Position numbers and translations under genes: made by a program. Below the pieces are notes generated by a model. That model was given only the letters and a program-made list of their open reading frames with translations, was not told the DNA's origin and did no database searches. Source: Odoribacter sp. (GTDB lineage Bacteria > Bacteroidota > Bacteroidia > Bacteroidales > Prolixibacteraceae). From it: 52,028 bases of DNA. Location: NCBI GenBank assembly GCA_013824715.1, contig PNOH01000032.1, positions 1 through 52,028 of the forward strand, in the 5' to 3' direction. This document shows, one piece after another, positions 1-7,418 of the stretch; position 1 is the stretch's first letter, and each line of letters starts with the position of its first letter.

Positions 1-36
1 ATATATATTCTATTATATTTTTGGTTTATGTGTCAT

Positions 37-1008
37 TTACAGGTGAGTTATAGCTGATGTTAGTGATGATGGGTTAACCGTGACAGTATGTGTTGCTGTT
101 TTCGGCCCGTTACATCCTGCGGCACTGGCTGTGATGGTGGTTGTCCCACTCCATCCTGCTGCATAAGTTACTGCGCCTGTTGTCGCAACTATACTGTTTC
201 CAGCAAAAGCTGCGGTGGTTGCATCCATACTATATGTTATTCCGATGCTGTTTGTTGCAGTAGCCGTATAGGTTACTGTACCTGCTTCCTGGCAACGGTT
301 TGACGCTGCACCCAGAGCGAAAACAGGTGTGCCTACTGTTTGAGGTATAGTTACTATGTTATCAACTAAGGAAATAGCTCCTGCAGTTGTTAGCCCCCTA
401 CCCAGAAGAGATGAGCTTCCCAATAAATAGATAGGTCCGTTAGCAACTATAGTACCCCGAAAAACAGAACCAGTTGCTAAATCAAATTGTCCTCCTATTT
501 GCCAATACACATTACACAAGGAGGCTGAACGAATCAGATCGACGTTTGAGGATGCACTTTCTGCAAAAGCACCACCTATCCGGATAATAAATACAGCATC
601 AGGATCATTTACTGCATCTAAAGTTAAAGTTCCGTTTAATGTTGAAGCAGCATTCGTATACCAAACACCTGGGGTAAGAGTCTGGCCGCCTAATCCAACT
701 GGTATATTAGTGCCGACCGGAGTGTTCAACGCTCCATAAGCTGCAAGTAAATCTATTTTGGCTTGTGCTGAAGTGGCATCCGCTATATGGCTTTGCCCAT
801 TTAATGTTCCAGGAGGAGTGTATGCACCTGCATTAGTGCCAACATCTCCTGTTACGATTGATGTTCCAGTATTTGTAAATGCTCCGTCAGCGGTAAATAG
901 CGCAAAACCGGAAGCTGCGCCTAAGTTAGGAGCTGCTTGAGCAAATATGACGGTTGGCAATAAAATCAGTGCGAGCGCAAGAAAAACATTATGTAGTTTT
1001 TTTTTCAT
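37..1008 (-). CDS. Ice-binding family protein (DUF3494), secreted
   Basis: The 323-residue product begins with a signal peptide (about residues 1-25, ending FAQA). Residues about 27-225 match the DUF3494 ice-binding beta-solenoid: LGAASGFALF near the start, then NTGTSIVTGDVGTNAGA, and the VFRGTIVANGPIYLLGSSSLLGRGL stretch that carries the helical ladder near the end. Family members bind ice or inhibit recrystallisation and are usually secreted or attached to the cell surface. Residues about 235-315 resemble the Ig-like or SprB-like repeats seen in Bacteroidota surface proteins. The protein stops soon after one such repeat (VTVNPSS), with no C-terminal sorting domain visible, so it may be truncated compared with longer relatives. 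A copy of the window-wide promoter module lies 36 nt upstream of the start. Ice binding is inferred from family resemblance only. Confidence 0.82.
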   Translation of the reverse strand: MKKKLHNVFLALALILLPTVIFAQAAPNLGAASGFALFTADGAFTNTGTSIVTGDVGTNAGAYTPPGTLNGQSHIADATSAQAKIDLLAAYGALNTPVGTNIPVGLGGQTLTPGVWYTNAASTLNGTLTLDAVNDPDAVFIIRIGGAFAESASSNVDLIRSASLCNVYWQIGGQFDLATGSVFRGTIVANGPIYLLGSSSLLGRGLTTAGAISLVDNIVTIPQTVGTPVFALGAASNRCQEAGTVTYTATATNSIGITYSMDATTAAFAGNSIVATTGAVTYAAGWSGTTTITASAAGCNGPKTATHTVTVNPSSLTSAITHL

Positions 1009-1044
1009 AATAAAAAAGTATTAATAAATCCGGATATTTTAAAG

Positions 1045-1110
1045 TAAAAGTACAAGTCGCAAAAATGCAATTGTTATATAATTTATGTAAAAATTTACAT
1101 CTTTCTCACA
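1045..1110 (-). promoter_or_regulatory. Promoter module P1 (ice-binding gene)
   Basis: In minus-strand orientation: TGTGA at 1106-1110, box 1 GTAAA at 1094-1098, box 2 ATAAC at 1073-1077 (21 bp away), and -7 box TACTTTTA at 1045-1052. The box-2 to -7 spacer is 20, one shorter than usual. TGTGA is 7 nt from box 1 instead of 5, as also in P2. The start codon is 36 nt downstream. Confidence 0.75.
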
Positions 1111-1316
1111 TTCCAAATGTAATTATGGATAAATTACATTTGGATGTAAAATCAAGTCCCAAAACACAATTTATTTTGAAATTATTCTGCTGATCACTTG
1201 TTCTCCAAAAATGTTATAAATCCTCACTTAGCATTTCACAGAATGGGACGCCTGTCCGAAATTTTCATTCGGAATAGCAAACAACGTAACTAAAAAAATC
1301 ATACAGAGCATCCAGA

Positions 1317-1383
1317 CAAAGGAGAGGCTTATGACTTTTTAAAGTGTTATACAATTAAATTAAAGAGTTACATCTTTCTCACA
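1317..1383 (-). promoter_or_regulatory. Promoter module P2 (orphan copy)
   Basis: TGTGA is at 1379-1383, box 1 GTAAC at 1367-1371, box 2 ATAAC at 1346-1350 and -7 box CTCCTTTG at 1317-1324. Both spacings are canonical (21 bp between boxes, 21 nt to the -7 box). No intact gene lies directly downstream. The transcript would run through a tiny reading frame and then P1 into the ice-binding gene. Confidence 0.7.
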
Positions 1384-1507
1384 TTTAGAAAATTCCAGAA
1401 TAAATTAGAAAAATAGATGTTGTGTCTTTTTTTTATCCTGAGCTTAGGTACTATCCGAAAATAACTACCGTTAAGGTATTAAAATGCCAAACAAATTATT
1501 TTAGAAA

Positions 1508-3703
1508 ATGAAGAGGCTGTTTATTTTACTCATTATCGTCCTGGTTGCATCTGTTTTGAATGCTATCAATTTTTACTCACAGAAAATAGAGCGCTGTTCT
1601 GCAGGGGCCTACCACACTTTAACTATTGATGGATCTGGGTATTTGTGGGCATGGGGTTATAATTATTGTGGACAGTTAGGAGATGGAACCACACAAGAAA
1701 AATACATACCTGTGCAAATTATGCCAACAACAAAATTTAAAATCGCTGTAGCTGGATTTGATTACAGCATGGCGATTGATGAATTTGGAAATCTCTGGGG
1801 TTGGGGAACTAATAATTCAGGACAGTTGGGTAATGCAACCATTCCAGACAACACCTCCATACCTGTACCGGTCAAGCATGGTACAAAATTTAAAGACGTT
1901 TCAATATATTATTCTCATACTTTAGCCATCGATGAATCGGGAAATTTATGGGCATGGGGATCTAATACCAAGGGTCAATTAGGAGACGGCACCACTTCAG
2001 ATAAGCCCTCACCGGTAAAGATTAAATCAGGAACATTGTTTAAGTCCATTTCAGCAGGTACTGCTCACAGCATTGCGATTGATGAGTCGGGAAACCTTTG
2101 GGCATGGGGAAACAATAAATACGGTCAGTTAGGAGACGGTACCATTTCAGATAAGTACACTCCTATAAAAGTCAAATCAGGTACAAATTTTGAAATTGTA
2201 TCAGCCGGATTTGGGCACAGCATAGCCATTGATGAAATGGGAAACTTGTGGACATGGGGTGGAAATTCTTCCGGTCAATTGGGCGATGGAAGCGATTTCA
2301 ATAAATCAAGCCCGGTACAAATTAAATCAGGGGGAAAATTTGAGTCCATATCGGCAGGATCTTCTAACAGCATGGCCATTGATGAATCGGGAAATCTTTG
2401 GGCCTGGGGGTATAACGGCTACGGAAATATAGGTGATGGAACAAGTTCGGAGAAATCTTTACCGGTGAATATCAAATCAGGTACAAGAATCAAAGCTGTT
2501 TCAGCCGGTTATAATCACAGCATGGCCATTGATGAATCAGGAAACCTGATGAGTTGGGGATCGAATGAAAACGGACAGTTTGCCGACGGAACCACTTCGG
2601 GAAAGTTATTACCTGTAAATATTAAACCGGATGTAAAATTTAAAATCGTTTCAGCAGGTAACGAACACTCCCTGGCTATTGATGAATCGGGAAATTTGTG
2701 GGCCTGGGGCGCTAATTCTTACGGACAGTTAGGCGATGGAACCAAAAACGGAAAAAACATTCCGGAACAAATAAAATCAGGAACTAAATTTAAAGCCGTT
2801 GCAGCAGGAAAATATAATACCAGTATGGCCATTGATGAATCAGGGAATTTGTGGTGCTGGGGATATAATTACTACGGACAGTTGGGTGATGGAACCACAG
2901 AGGATAAAAACACTCCTGTTCAGGTTAAAAACGGGACAAAATTTAAAATTATATCGGCCGGATCTTCTGTCAGCATGGCTATTGATGAAACGGGCAATCT
3001 GTGGACCTGGGGTTACGGGAAGTTGGGCGACGGCGCAACCTCAACCAAACTAATACCTGTTAATATCAAACCAGGGGTAAAGTTTAAATTCGTTTCGGCT
3101 TGTACTACCTACACCATGGCCATTGACGAATCAGGCAACCTGTGGGGTTGGGGAATGAATAAAACGGGACAATTGGGCGACGGTACCACTATTGACAAAT
3201 CAACTCCAATACAGATTAAGCCCGGAATAAAATTCAAGACTGTATCGACCTATTATTCTCATACCCTGGCGATTGATGAATCTGAGAATTTGTGGGCATG
3301 GGGAAGTAATGAATACGGAAAGTTGGGAAATGGTGCGTTATTGGCTAAAACAAAACCGGTATCGGTCAGGATTGGTACCAAATTTAAATTTACAGATGCA
3401 GGATCTGTTCATTCTGCGGCAATTGATGAATCAGGGTTTCTTTGGACCTGGGGATACAATAAAAATGGCCGGTTGGGAGATGGCACCACTACTGATAAAT
3501 CTACTCCTATACAGATCAAATCGGGCACAAAATTTAAAAATGTGTCAGCAGGTTACAATTACACTTTAGCCATTGATGAGCTAGGGAAACTTTGGGCCTG
3601 GGGATTCAATGATGTGGGTCAATTGGGCGATGGCACTGCATGGCACGATTCTCCGGTGTGGATTAATGCCGGTAATTCTGCCACAGGTAAATCTAACAAA
3701 TAA
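1508..3703 (+). CDS. Secreted RCC1/BLIP-II-like 14-repeat beta-propeller protein
   Basis: The 731-residue product has an N-terminal hydrophobic signal (about residues 1-20). The rest is fourteen consecutive repeats of about 50 residues, each built as AGxxHSMAIDESGNLWAWG, then GQLGDGTT and PVxIKSGTKFKxVS. That is the RCC1 blade signature, and fourteen blades would make two seven-bladed propellers. Such propellers are generally protein-protein interaction platforms, and no catalytic residues are visible. Repeat 10 is about four residues short and has lost part of the blade, and repeat 7 has MSWG in place of WAWG. The repeats are also similar at the DNA level with a period of about 150 bp, suggesting expansion by tandem duplication. 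No anchoring motif or sorting domain is seen at the C terminus. The biological role is unknown. Confidence 0.82.
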   Translation: MKRLFILLIIVLVASVLNAINFYSQKIERCSAGAYHTLTIDGSGYLWAWGYNYCGQLGDGTTQEKYIPVQIMPTTKFKIAVAGFDYSMAIDEFGNLWGWGTNNSGQLGNATIPDNTSIPVPVKHGTKFKDVSIYYSHTLAIDESGNLWAWGSNTKGQLGDGTTSDKPSPVKIKSGTLFKSISAGTAHSIAIDESGNLWAWGNNKYGQLGDGTISDKYTPIKVKSGTNFEIVSAGFGHSIAIDEMGNLWTWGGNSSGQLGDGSDFNKSSPVQIKSGGKFESISAGSSNSMAIDESGNLWAWGYNGYGNIGDGTSSEKSLPVNIKSGTRIKAVSAGYNHSMAIDESGNLMSWGSNENGQFADGTTSGKLLPVNIKPDVKFKIVSAGNEHSLAIDESGNLWAWGANSYGQLGDGTKNGKNIPEQIKSGTKFKAVAAGKYNTSMAIDESGNLWCWGYNYYGQLGDGTTEDKNTPVQVKNGTKFKIISAGSSVSMAIDETGNLWTWGYGKLGDGATSTKLIPVNIKPGVKFKFVSACTTYTMAIDESGNLWGWGMNKTGQLGDGTTIDKSTPIQIKPGIKFKTVSTYYSHTLAIDESENLWAWGSNEYGKLGNGALLAKTKPVSVRIGTKFKFTDAGSVHSAAIDESGFLWTWGYNKNGRLGDGTTTDKSTPIQIKSGTKFKNVSAGYNYTLAIDELGKLWAWGFNDVGQLGDGTAWHDSPVWINAGNSATGKSNK

Positions 3704-3790
3704 GGTTTTAAAAATGAAAATTCCTGAACCTTTGATAAAAGAGATTACTCCGGACAAAGCTAAAATACCCACAGCATTCATCGCTGAACA

Positions 3791-3825
3791 AAAAAAAAGT
3801 CCATGCCAAAATCTGACATGGACTT
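3791..3825 (-). terminator. Rho-independent terminator of the CsbD-OmpA operon
   Basis: AAGTCCATG and CATGGACTT form a perfect 9-bp stem with an 11-nt loop. On the minus strand it is followed by a run of eight or nine T. It lies about 30 nt beyond the OmpA stop codon. On the plus strand it also sits after the RCC1 gene, but the T-run favours the minus direction. Confidence 0.8.
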
Positions 3826-3857
3826 AATACTAAATACTGAATTGATTGATTTATTAA

Positions 3858-5189
3858 TTATTTTGTTTTAATGACTTCAAACGTTACCCTGCGGTTCAAT
3901 GCGCGACCTTCTTCTGTGTCGTTAGTTGCAGCAGGTTTTGTCTCTCCCAGTGGTTTTTGCTTTGAAATACGAACCGCTTTAATTCCGGAAGTGGTAATTG
4001 CTTTGACAACCGAATTTATCCGTCTTTCCGTCAGTTTCATGTTGTATTCCTCAGTCCCCTTACTGTCGGCATTTCCAGTCAGGTCAACATTATAATCATT
4101 GTTTAATTTCAATAAATTGACCAGTTTTTCAATTTTTGCTTTTTCGACGGGAAGAATATTCGACTTGTCATAGTCAAAATAAACTGGTTCGATTGACATT
4201 TCCGGGGATACCAATTCTTCCGCTGTCTTTTCAATTACAGGGCAACCTTTATTTTCTTTTGGTCCTGCTACTGTCGGGCATGCGTCAAGGTAATCAGCTA
4301 CACCATCGCCATCGGTATCAATAGGGCGACCGTCTTTGTCAACACTAACTCCAACTGGAGTATCCGGAGATTTGTCTAATGCATCGACAACGCCGTCTTT
4401 ATCCTGGTCGAGCGGGCATCCATTGGCATCCACTTTCCATCCTTTTGGAGTGTCCGGACATTTGTCATCTTTATCGGCAACACCATCACCGTCTGCATCC
4501 GGGCAACCTTTCAGCGAAGTTAATCCGGCAATAGTCGGGCAATCGTCAATGTAATCGGCAACGCCATCGCCATCGGTATCAATTGGGCAGCCATTTTTAT
4601 CAACAGCAACTCCGGTAGGAGTATCCGGACATTTGTCTTTATTGTCCGAAACACCGTCCAGGTCCGAATCTTTGGCTTTACCAAAATCCAGTTCACCGCC
4701 TGCTGTAACTTTCCACAGGTTTTCTCTTCCGGTTATTCCTTTGGCAACCGACTCAATACCGCGAATGTAGCCGGCTTCCATATAAAGCGCAAAATTGGAG
4801 CTCATATAATATTTGCTTCCCAGGCCTAAATCGAAGTTAAAAGCTTCAACCCCATTGTCGAACAGATAGCCAGGCCCGGCAAACAGATAAGGACGTAAGT
4901 TTGAATCTTCGCCTGAAAGTTTAAGTCTAAGGTTCAGAAAAGGATTTACAAAATCGAGGTTGCTCTGCAATATGGTTCTGTAGATACCCATGTTGCCTTT
5001 CAGCATAATATCAAAACGAGGGCTGAGGTATCTGCTTAAATACAATTCAGGAATGATCCCAATACCGCCGTTCTCTAAGGTTCCGTATGCGCCTGCGCCA
5101 CCGCCCAGGCCCCATTTTTTGTCAATCGTTTGAGCATGACTACTAATCGTAAAAGCGACGATCAATAAAAGTAAAATTAATTTTTTCAT
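3858..5189 (-). CDS. OmpA-family outer-membrane protein with thrombospondin type-3 repeats
   Basis: The product has 443 residues. A signal peptide ends near residue 19 (SHAQ). An 8-strand-type barrel occupies about 20-170, followed by calcium-binding thrombospondin-3 repeats at about 175-320 (DxDxDGVxDxxDxCPxTP). An OmpA peptidoglycan-binding domain covers about 335-443 and carries GNADSKGTEEYNMKLTERR, including the Asp and Arg that bind diaminopimelate. It should tether the outer membrane to the murein. In one repeat both cysteines are replaced together (DKSPDTP and KDGRPID where the others have C), which suggests loss of a paired disulfide. The gene starts 30 nt after csbD (5220-5405) and probably shares its promoter module P3. 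A terminator follows. Confidence 0.92.
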   Translation of the reverse strand: MKKLILLLLIVAFTISSHAQTIDKKWGLGGGAGAYGTLENGGIGIIPELYLSRYLSPRFDIMLKGNMGIYRTILQSNLDFVNPFLNLRLKLSGEDSNLRPYLFAGPGYLFDNGVEAFNFDLGLGSKYYMSSNFALYMEAGYIRGIESVAKGITGRENLWKVTAGGELDFGKAKDSDLDGVSDNKDKCPDTPTGVAVDKNGCPIDTDGDGVADYIDDCPTIAGLTSLKGCPDADGDGVADKDDKCPDTPKGWKVDANGCPLDQDKDGVVDALDKSPDTPVGVSVDKDGRPIDTDGDGVADYLDACPTVAGPKENKGCPVIEKTAEELVSPEMSIEPVYFDYDKSNILPVEKAKIEKLVNLLKLNNDYNVDLTGNADSKGTEEYNMKLTERRINSVVKAITTSGIKAVRISKQKPLGETKPAATNDTEEGRALNRRVTFEVIKTK

Positions 5190-5219
5190 AGTTCTTGGAA
5201 TTAATTTGTAATGATATTC

Positions 5220-5405
5220 TTAAAGTGATGCAATAATCTTTTGCAGCTCTTCTTTTGTTTTGCCTAATTTTTCCTGAAGCCTCCCCAAAAGTTCCTCCTT
5301 CTTGCCATCCAGCAACATCAGGTCATTGTCGGTCAAGATTGCGAATTTCTGTTTGAGTTTGCCTTTTGTTACATTCCAATTTCCCTGAATTTCAGTTGAG
5401 TTCAT
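5220..5405 (-). CDS. csbD: CsbD-family stress protein
   Basis: This 61-residue protein has the CsbD signature GNWNVTKGKLKQKFAILTDNDL followed by GKKEELLGRLQEKLGKTKEEL. CsbD proteins are small, abundant general-stress proteins of unknown biochemical activity. The frame is open further upstream to 5489, but the longer version would begin inside promoter module P3 and has no family resemblance. The ATG at 5405 starts exactly at the conserved domain and lies 37 nt after the -7 box. It is first in an operon with the OmpA gene. Two divergent relatives occur at 38698-38880 and 48386-48571. Confidence 0.92.
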   Translation of the reverse strand: MNSTEIQGNWNVTKGKLKQKFAILTDNDLMLLDGKKEELLGRLQEKLGKTKEELQKIIASL

Positions 5406-5442
5406 TTTCTTATATTTTAATTGTGAAAGAGTTTTCACCCAA

Positions 5443-5507
5443 CAAAGATGAACGTATCTCAAGAGAAAAGTGTTACATAATTCCAGCAAAGACTTACAAA
5501 ATTCACA
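5443..5507 (-). promoter_or_regulatory. Promoter module P3 (csbD-OmpA operon)
   Basis: TGTGA is at 5503-5507, box 1 GTAAG at 5493-5497, box 2 GTAAC at 5472-5476 and -7 box CATCTTTG at 5443-5450. Spacings are 5, 21 and 21. It is arranged back to back with P4, with only 12 bp between the two TGTGA boxes. Confidence 0.85.
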
Positions 5508-5519
5508 TATTTCAAAAAG

Positions 5520-5584
5520 TGTGAATCATGTAACTTATATCAAAAGTTATGTAACTCCTAAACATTTTTAAGTGCCGATCTTTA
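5520..5584 (+). promoter_or_regulatory. Promoter module P4 (glycine-zipper OmpA lipoprotein)
   Basis: TGTGA is at 5520-5524, box 1 GTAAC at 5530-5534, box 2 GTAAC at 5551-5555 and -7 box GATCTTTA at 5577-5584. All spacings are canonical. The start codon lies 52 nt downstream. It is divergent from P3. Confidence 0.87.
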
Positions 5585-5636
5585 CACAGATAAAAATGAG
5601 TAATCAGGAATCTTTATACAATTAAATAAAACCGTT

Positions 5637-6308
5637 ATGAAAAGAATTAGATTTATTACGATCATGATTTTGAGTACAGCCTTGCTATTTTCAAGCTGTG
5701 CATCTTTAAACAAAACACAAAAAGGAGGAGCTATAGGAGCTGCATCTGGTGGCGCCATGGGAGCGATTATTGGCAAGGTAGCCGGGAATACCGGGCTGGG
5801 TGCAATTATTGGCGCTGCAGTTGGAGGCGCTACAGGTGCAGTAATTGGCCATAAAATGGACAAACAAGCCGCGGAAATAAAGAATACCGTTCCGGATGCA
5901 AAGGTTGAACGTGTAGGCGAAGGAATCGTTGTGGAATTTAGCAGTAATGTTTTGTTTGGATTCGACAGTTCAAATTTGTCGCCTGATGCTAAAACAAACC
6001 TTGATAAACTGGTTAAAATTCTGAATGTATATCCTGACACTGATATTGAAGTTCAGGGTCATACCGATAGTAAAGGTACCGAACCGTACAATCAGAATTT
6101 ATCGCAAAACCGGGCAGGGGCAGTTTCCGGTTATCTGTACAATAAAGGAATTGCGAACGACCGAATCAGGACCAAGGGGTTTGGCGAAAATATGCCCAAA
6201 TATGATAACAATACAGAAGATGGCCGTTCTCAAAACCGCAGGGTTGAGTTCCTGATCACTGCCAATGAAAAAATGAAGGCTGAAGCTGAAAAAGAAGCAG
6301 TGAAGTAA
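5637..6308 (+). CDS. OmpA-family lipoprotein with glycine-zipper segment (YiaD-like)
   Basis: The 223-residue product has a lipobox LFSSC with the modified Cys at residue 21. A glycine-zipper region follows at about 30-75, rich in GAIGAASGGAMGAIIG and GAVGGATGAVIG, and is expected to insert into the membrane. An OmpA peptidoglycan-binding domain occupies about 95-205: VLFGFDSSNLSP, then GHTDSKGTEPYNQNLSQNRA with the ligand-binding Asp and Arg, and ending GRSQNRRVEF. The arrangement matches E. coli YiaD-type proteins, which anchor the envelope to the murein. It is transcribed from P4, divergently from csbD-OmpA, so two OmpA anchors flank one control region. Confidence 0.92.
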   Translation: MKRIRFITIMILSTALLFSSCASLNKTQKGGAIGAASGGAMGAIIGKVAGNTGLGAIIGAAVGGATGAVIGHKMDKQAAEIKNTVPDAKVERVGEGIVVEFSSNVLFGFDSSNLSPDAKTNLDKLVKILNVYPDTDIEVQGHTDSKGTEPYNQNLSQNRAGAVSGYLYNKGIANDRIRTKGFGENMPKYDNNTEDGRSQNRRVEFLITANEKMKAEAEKEAVK

Positions 6309-6383
6309 ATTCAGTTTTCAGTCGCAGTTTTCAGAAAGAAGTTGTCAGGCTATCAGGCTGTCTGCTTGCCAACAACATTGTGA

Positions 6384-6460
6384 CCATTCAACTATTCAGC
6401 CATTTAGCCATTTAACCATTTAACCATTTAACCATTTAAAAATTTAACCATTTAAAAATT
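6384..6460 (+). repeat. 8-bp tandem repeat (CATTTAAC-type)
   Basis: About nine imperfect copies of an 8-mer close to CATTTAAC or CATTTAAA lie immediately before the start codon of the next gene. The array replaces any clear ribosome binding site. Similar low-complexity arrays are common in intergenic DNA of Bacteroidota. Copy-number change here could alter expression, but that is inference. Confidence 0.75.
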
Positions 6461-6464
6461 GAAT

Positions 6465-7103
6465 ATGAAAAACAGATTATTATCAGTCCTATTAATCCTG
6501 GTGCTTTCAGCATCATTCGCAATTGCTCAGGAAAAATCAAAAATGTCATTTGGTATTTTAGGCGGGTTAAATTTCCAGAATTTGAACGGAAAACTTTCGA
6601 GTGGAGACAAACTCAATAACGATATGCTCCTGGGTTTCCATGGAGGTGTTAATGTTCAGATTCCAATTGCCCCGGAGTTCTTTTTCCAGCCCGGATTGAT
6701 GTTTGCCACAAAAGGCGCTAAAAACACATATACTCTTTTAGGTAGGGAATTCACGGATGAAATCAAACTCAATTACATTGAAATGCCCTTGAATCTGGTT
6801 TACAAAGGTGCATTGGGCAACGGATTTGTAATGCTTGGATTTGGACCTTATCTTGCTTATGGTATCAGCGGCAAGCAAATATTTCAAGGAAACTCATTAA
6901 CCATTGAGAGAGGTGTAGATTATAATGCATTTGATGCAGGGGCTAACATCCTCTTCGGTTATGAAATGGCAAGCGGGATCTTCTTACAATTGGATACCCA
7001 ATTCGGGATGCTGAATATTAATCCTGAAGACGAAAATTCTCCCAATGATCAATCAACCGCAAAAAATACAGGCTTCGGTCTGTCATTAGGATATAGGTTT
7101 TAG
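6465..7103 (+). CDS. Outer-membrane beta-barrel (PorT/porin-like) protein
   Basis: The 212-residue product has a signal peptide ending near FAIAQ. The mature part reads as alternating beta-strands typical of the Bacteroidota outer-membrane-beta-barrel family: FGILGGLNFQNLNG at the start, FHGGVNVQIPIAPEFFFQPGLMF and IEMPLNLVYKGALGNGFVMLGFGPYLAYG in the middle, and a terminal aromatic residue in LSLGYRF. No ligand can be assigned. ATG 6465 is used. An in-frame TTG two codons earlier is less likely. It may be co-transcribed from P4, 156 nt after the OmpA lipoprotein, and is closed by a terminator. Confidence 0.82.
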   Translation: MKNRLLSVLLILVLSASFAIAQEKSKMSFGILGGLNFQNLNGKLSSGDKLNNDMLLGFHGGVNVQIPIAPEFFFQPGLMFATKGAKNTYTLLGREFTDEIKLNYIEMPLNLVYKGALGNGFVMLGFGPYLAYGISGKQIFQGNSLTIERGVDYNAFDAGANILFGYEMASGIFLQLDTQFGMLNINPEDENSPNDQSTAKNTGFGLSLGYRF

Positions 7104-7143
7104 TTTAGAGTTAGGTTTTTAGAGAGAAAGTCAATGTGAGAAA

Positions 7144-7176
7144 GGCCGTTCCCCAAAAAGGGACGGTCTTCTTTTT
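7144..7176 (+). terminator. Hairpin terminator after the barrel gene
   Basis: GGCCGTTCCCC and GGGACGGTC pair across an A-rich loop (one bulge), followed by CTTTTT on the plus strand. Confidence 0.7.
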
Positions 7177-7331
7177 GGTATTTGTGTCTGTGGAAGGAAT
7201 AGGTTCCATCCATACAAAATGAATCGGGATGCCGGCTCTTTTGTCATTGACATTCATTTTCACAAGTTAAGTGTCATCCAAATAGTAAATGGTAAATAGT
7301 CTAATTGTAAATCTATTCATCTGTATTGATG

Positions 7332-7396
7332 TGTGAATCATGTAACTTATTTACAAATTTATGTAACGCGTTTCTTTTCAGTTGTTTTAATCTTTG
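7332..7396 (+). promoter_or_regulatory. Promoter module P5 (first Mla operon)
   Basis: TGTGA is at 7332-7336, box 1 GTAAC at 7342-7346, box 2 GTAAC at 7363-7367 and -7 box AATCTTTG at 7389-7396. Spacings are 5, 21 and 21. The mlaE start codon is 22 nt downstream. Confidence 0.87.
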
Positions 7397-7418
7397 AGCA
7401 TAAATACTCAAAAGCTAA

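Larger units (their letters stand above)
1009..1507. other. Intergenic region with two promoter modules and a small decayed ORF
   Basis: This 499-nt gap separates the divergent ice-binding and RCC1 genes. It holds two copies of the promoter module (1045-1110 and 1317-1383), both pointing leftward. Between them, on the minus strand at 1228-1311, is a 27-codon reading frame that looks like a bare signal peptide (IFLVTLFAIPNENFGQA) followed by a stop. Its ATG falls almost at the predicted transcription start of the second module, so normal translation is doubtful. It may be the remnant of a secreted-protein gene. No other feature was seen, and the promoter of the RCC1 gene was not identified. 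Confidence 0.5.
7104..7418. other. Intergenic region with terminator and promoter module
   Basis: This 315-nt gap contains a hairpin terminator at 7144-7176, an unremarkable AT-rich stretch, and promoter module P5 at 7332-7396. No reading frame with family resemblance was seen. Confidence 0.6.

Noticed and set aside
88-303. Cys-rich plus-strand frame
   Set aside because: It is the reverse-strand shadow of the ice-binding protein gene, whose Ala/Thr-rich codons produce Cys and Gly codons on the other strand.
1228-1311. Small signal-peptide-like frame as a functional gene
   Set aside because: Its ATG almost coincides with the predicted transcription start of P2 and the frame ends after 27 codons, so it is treated as a relic only.
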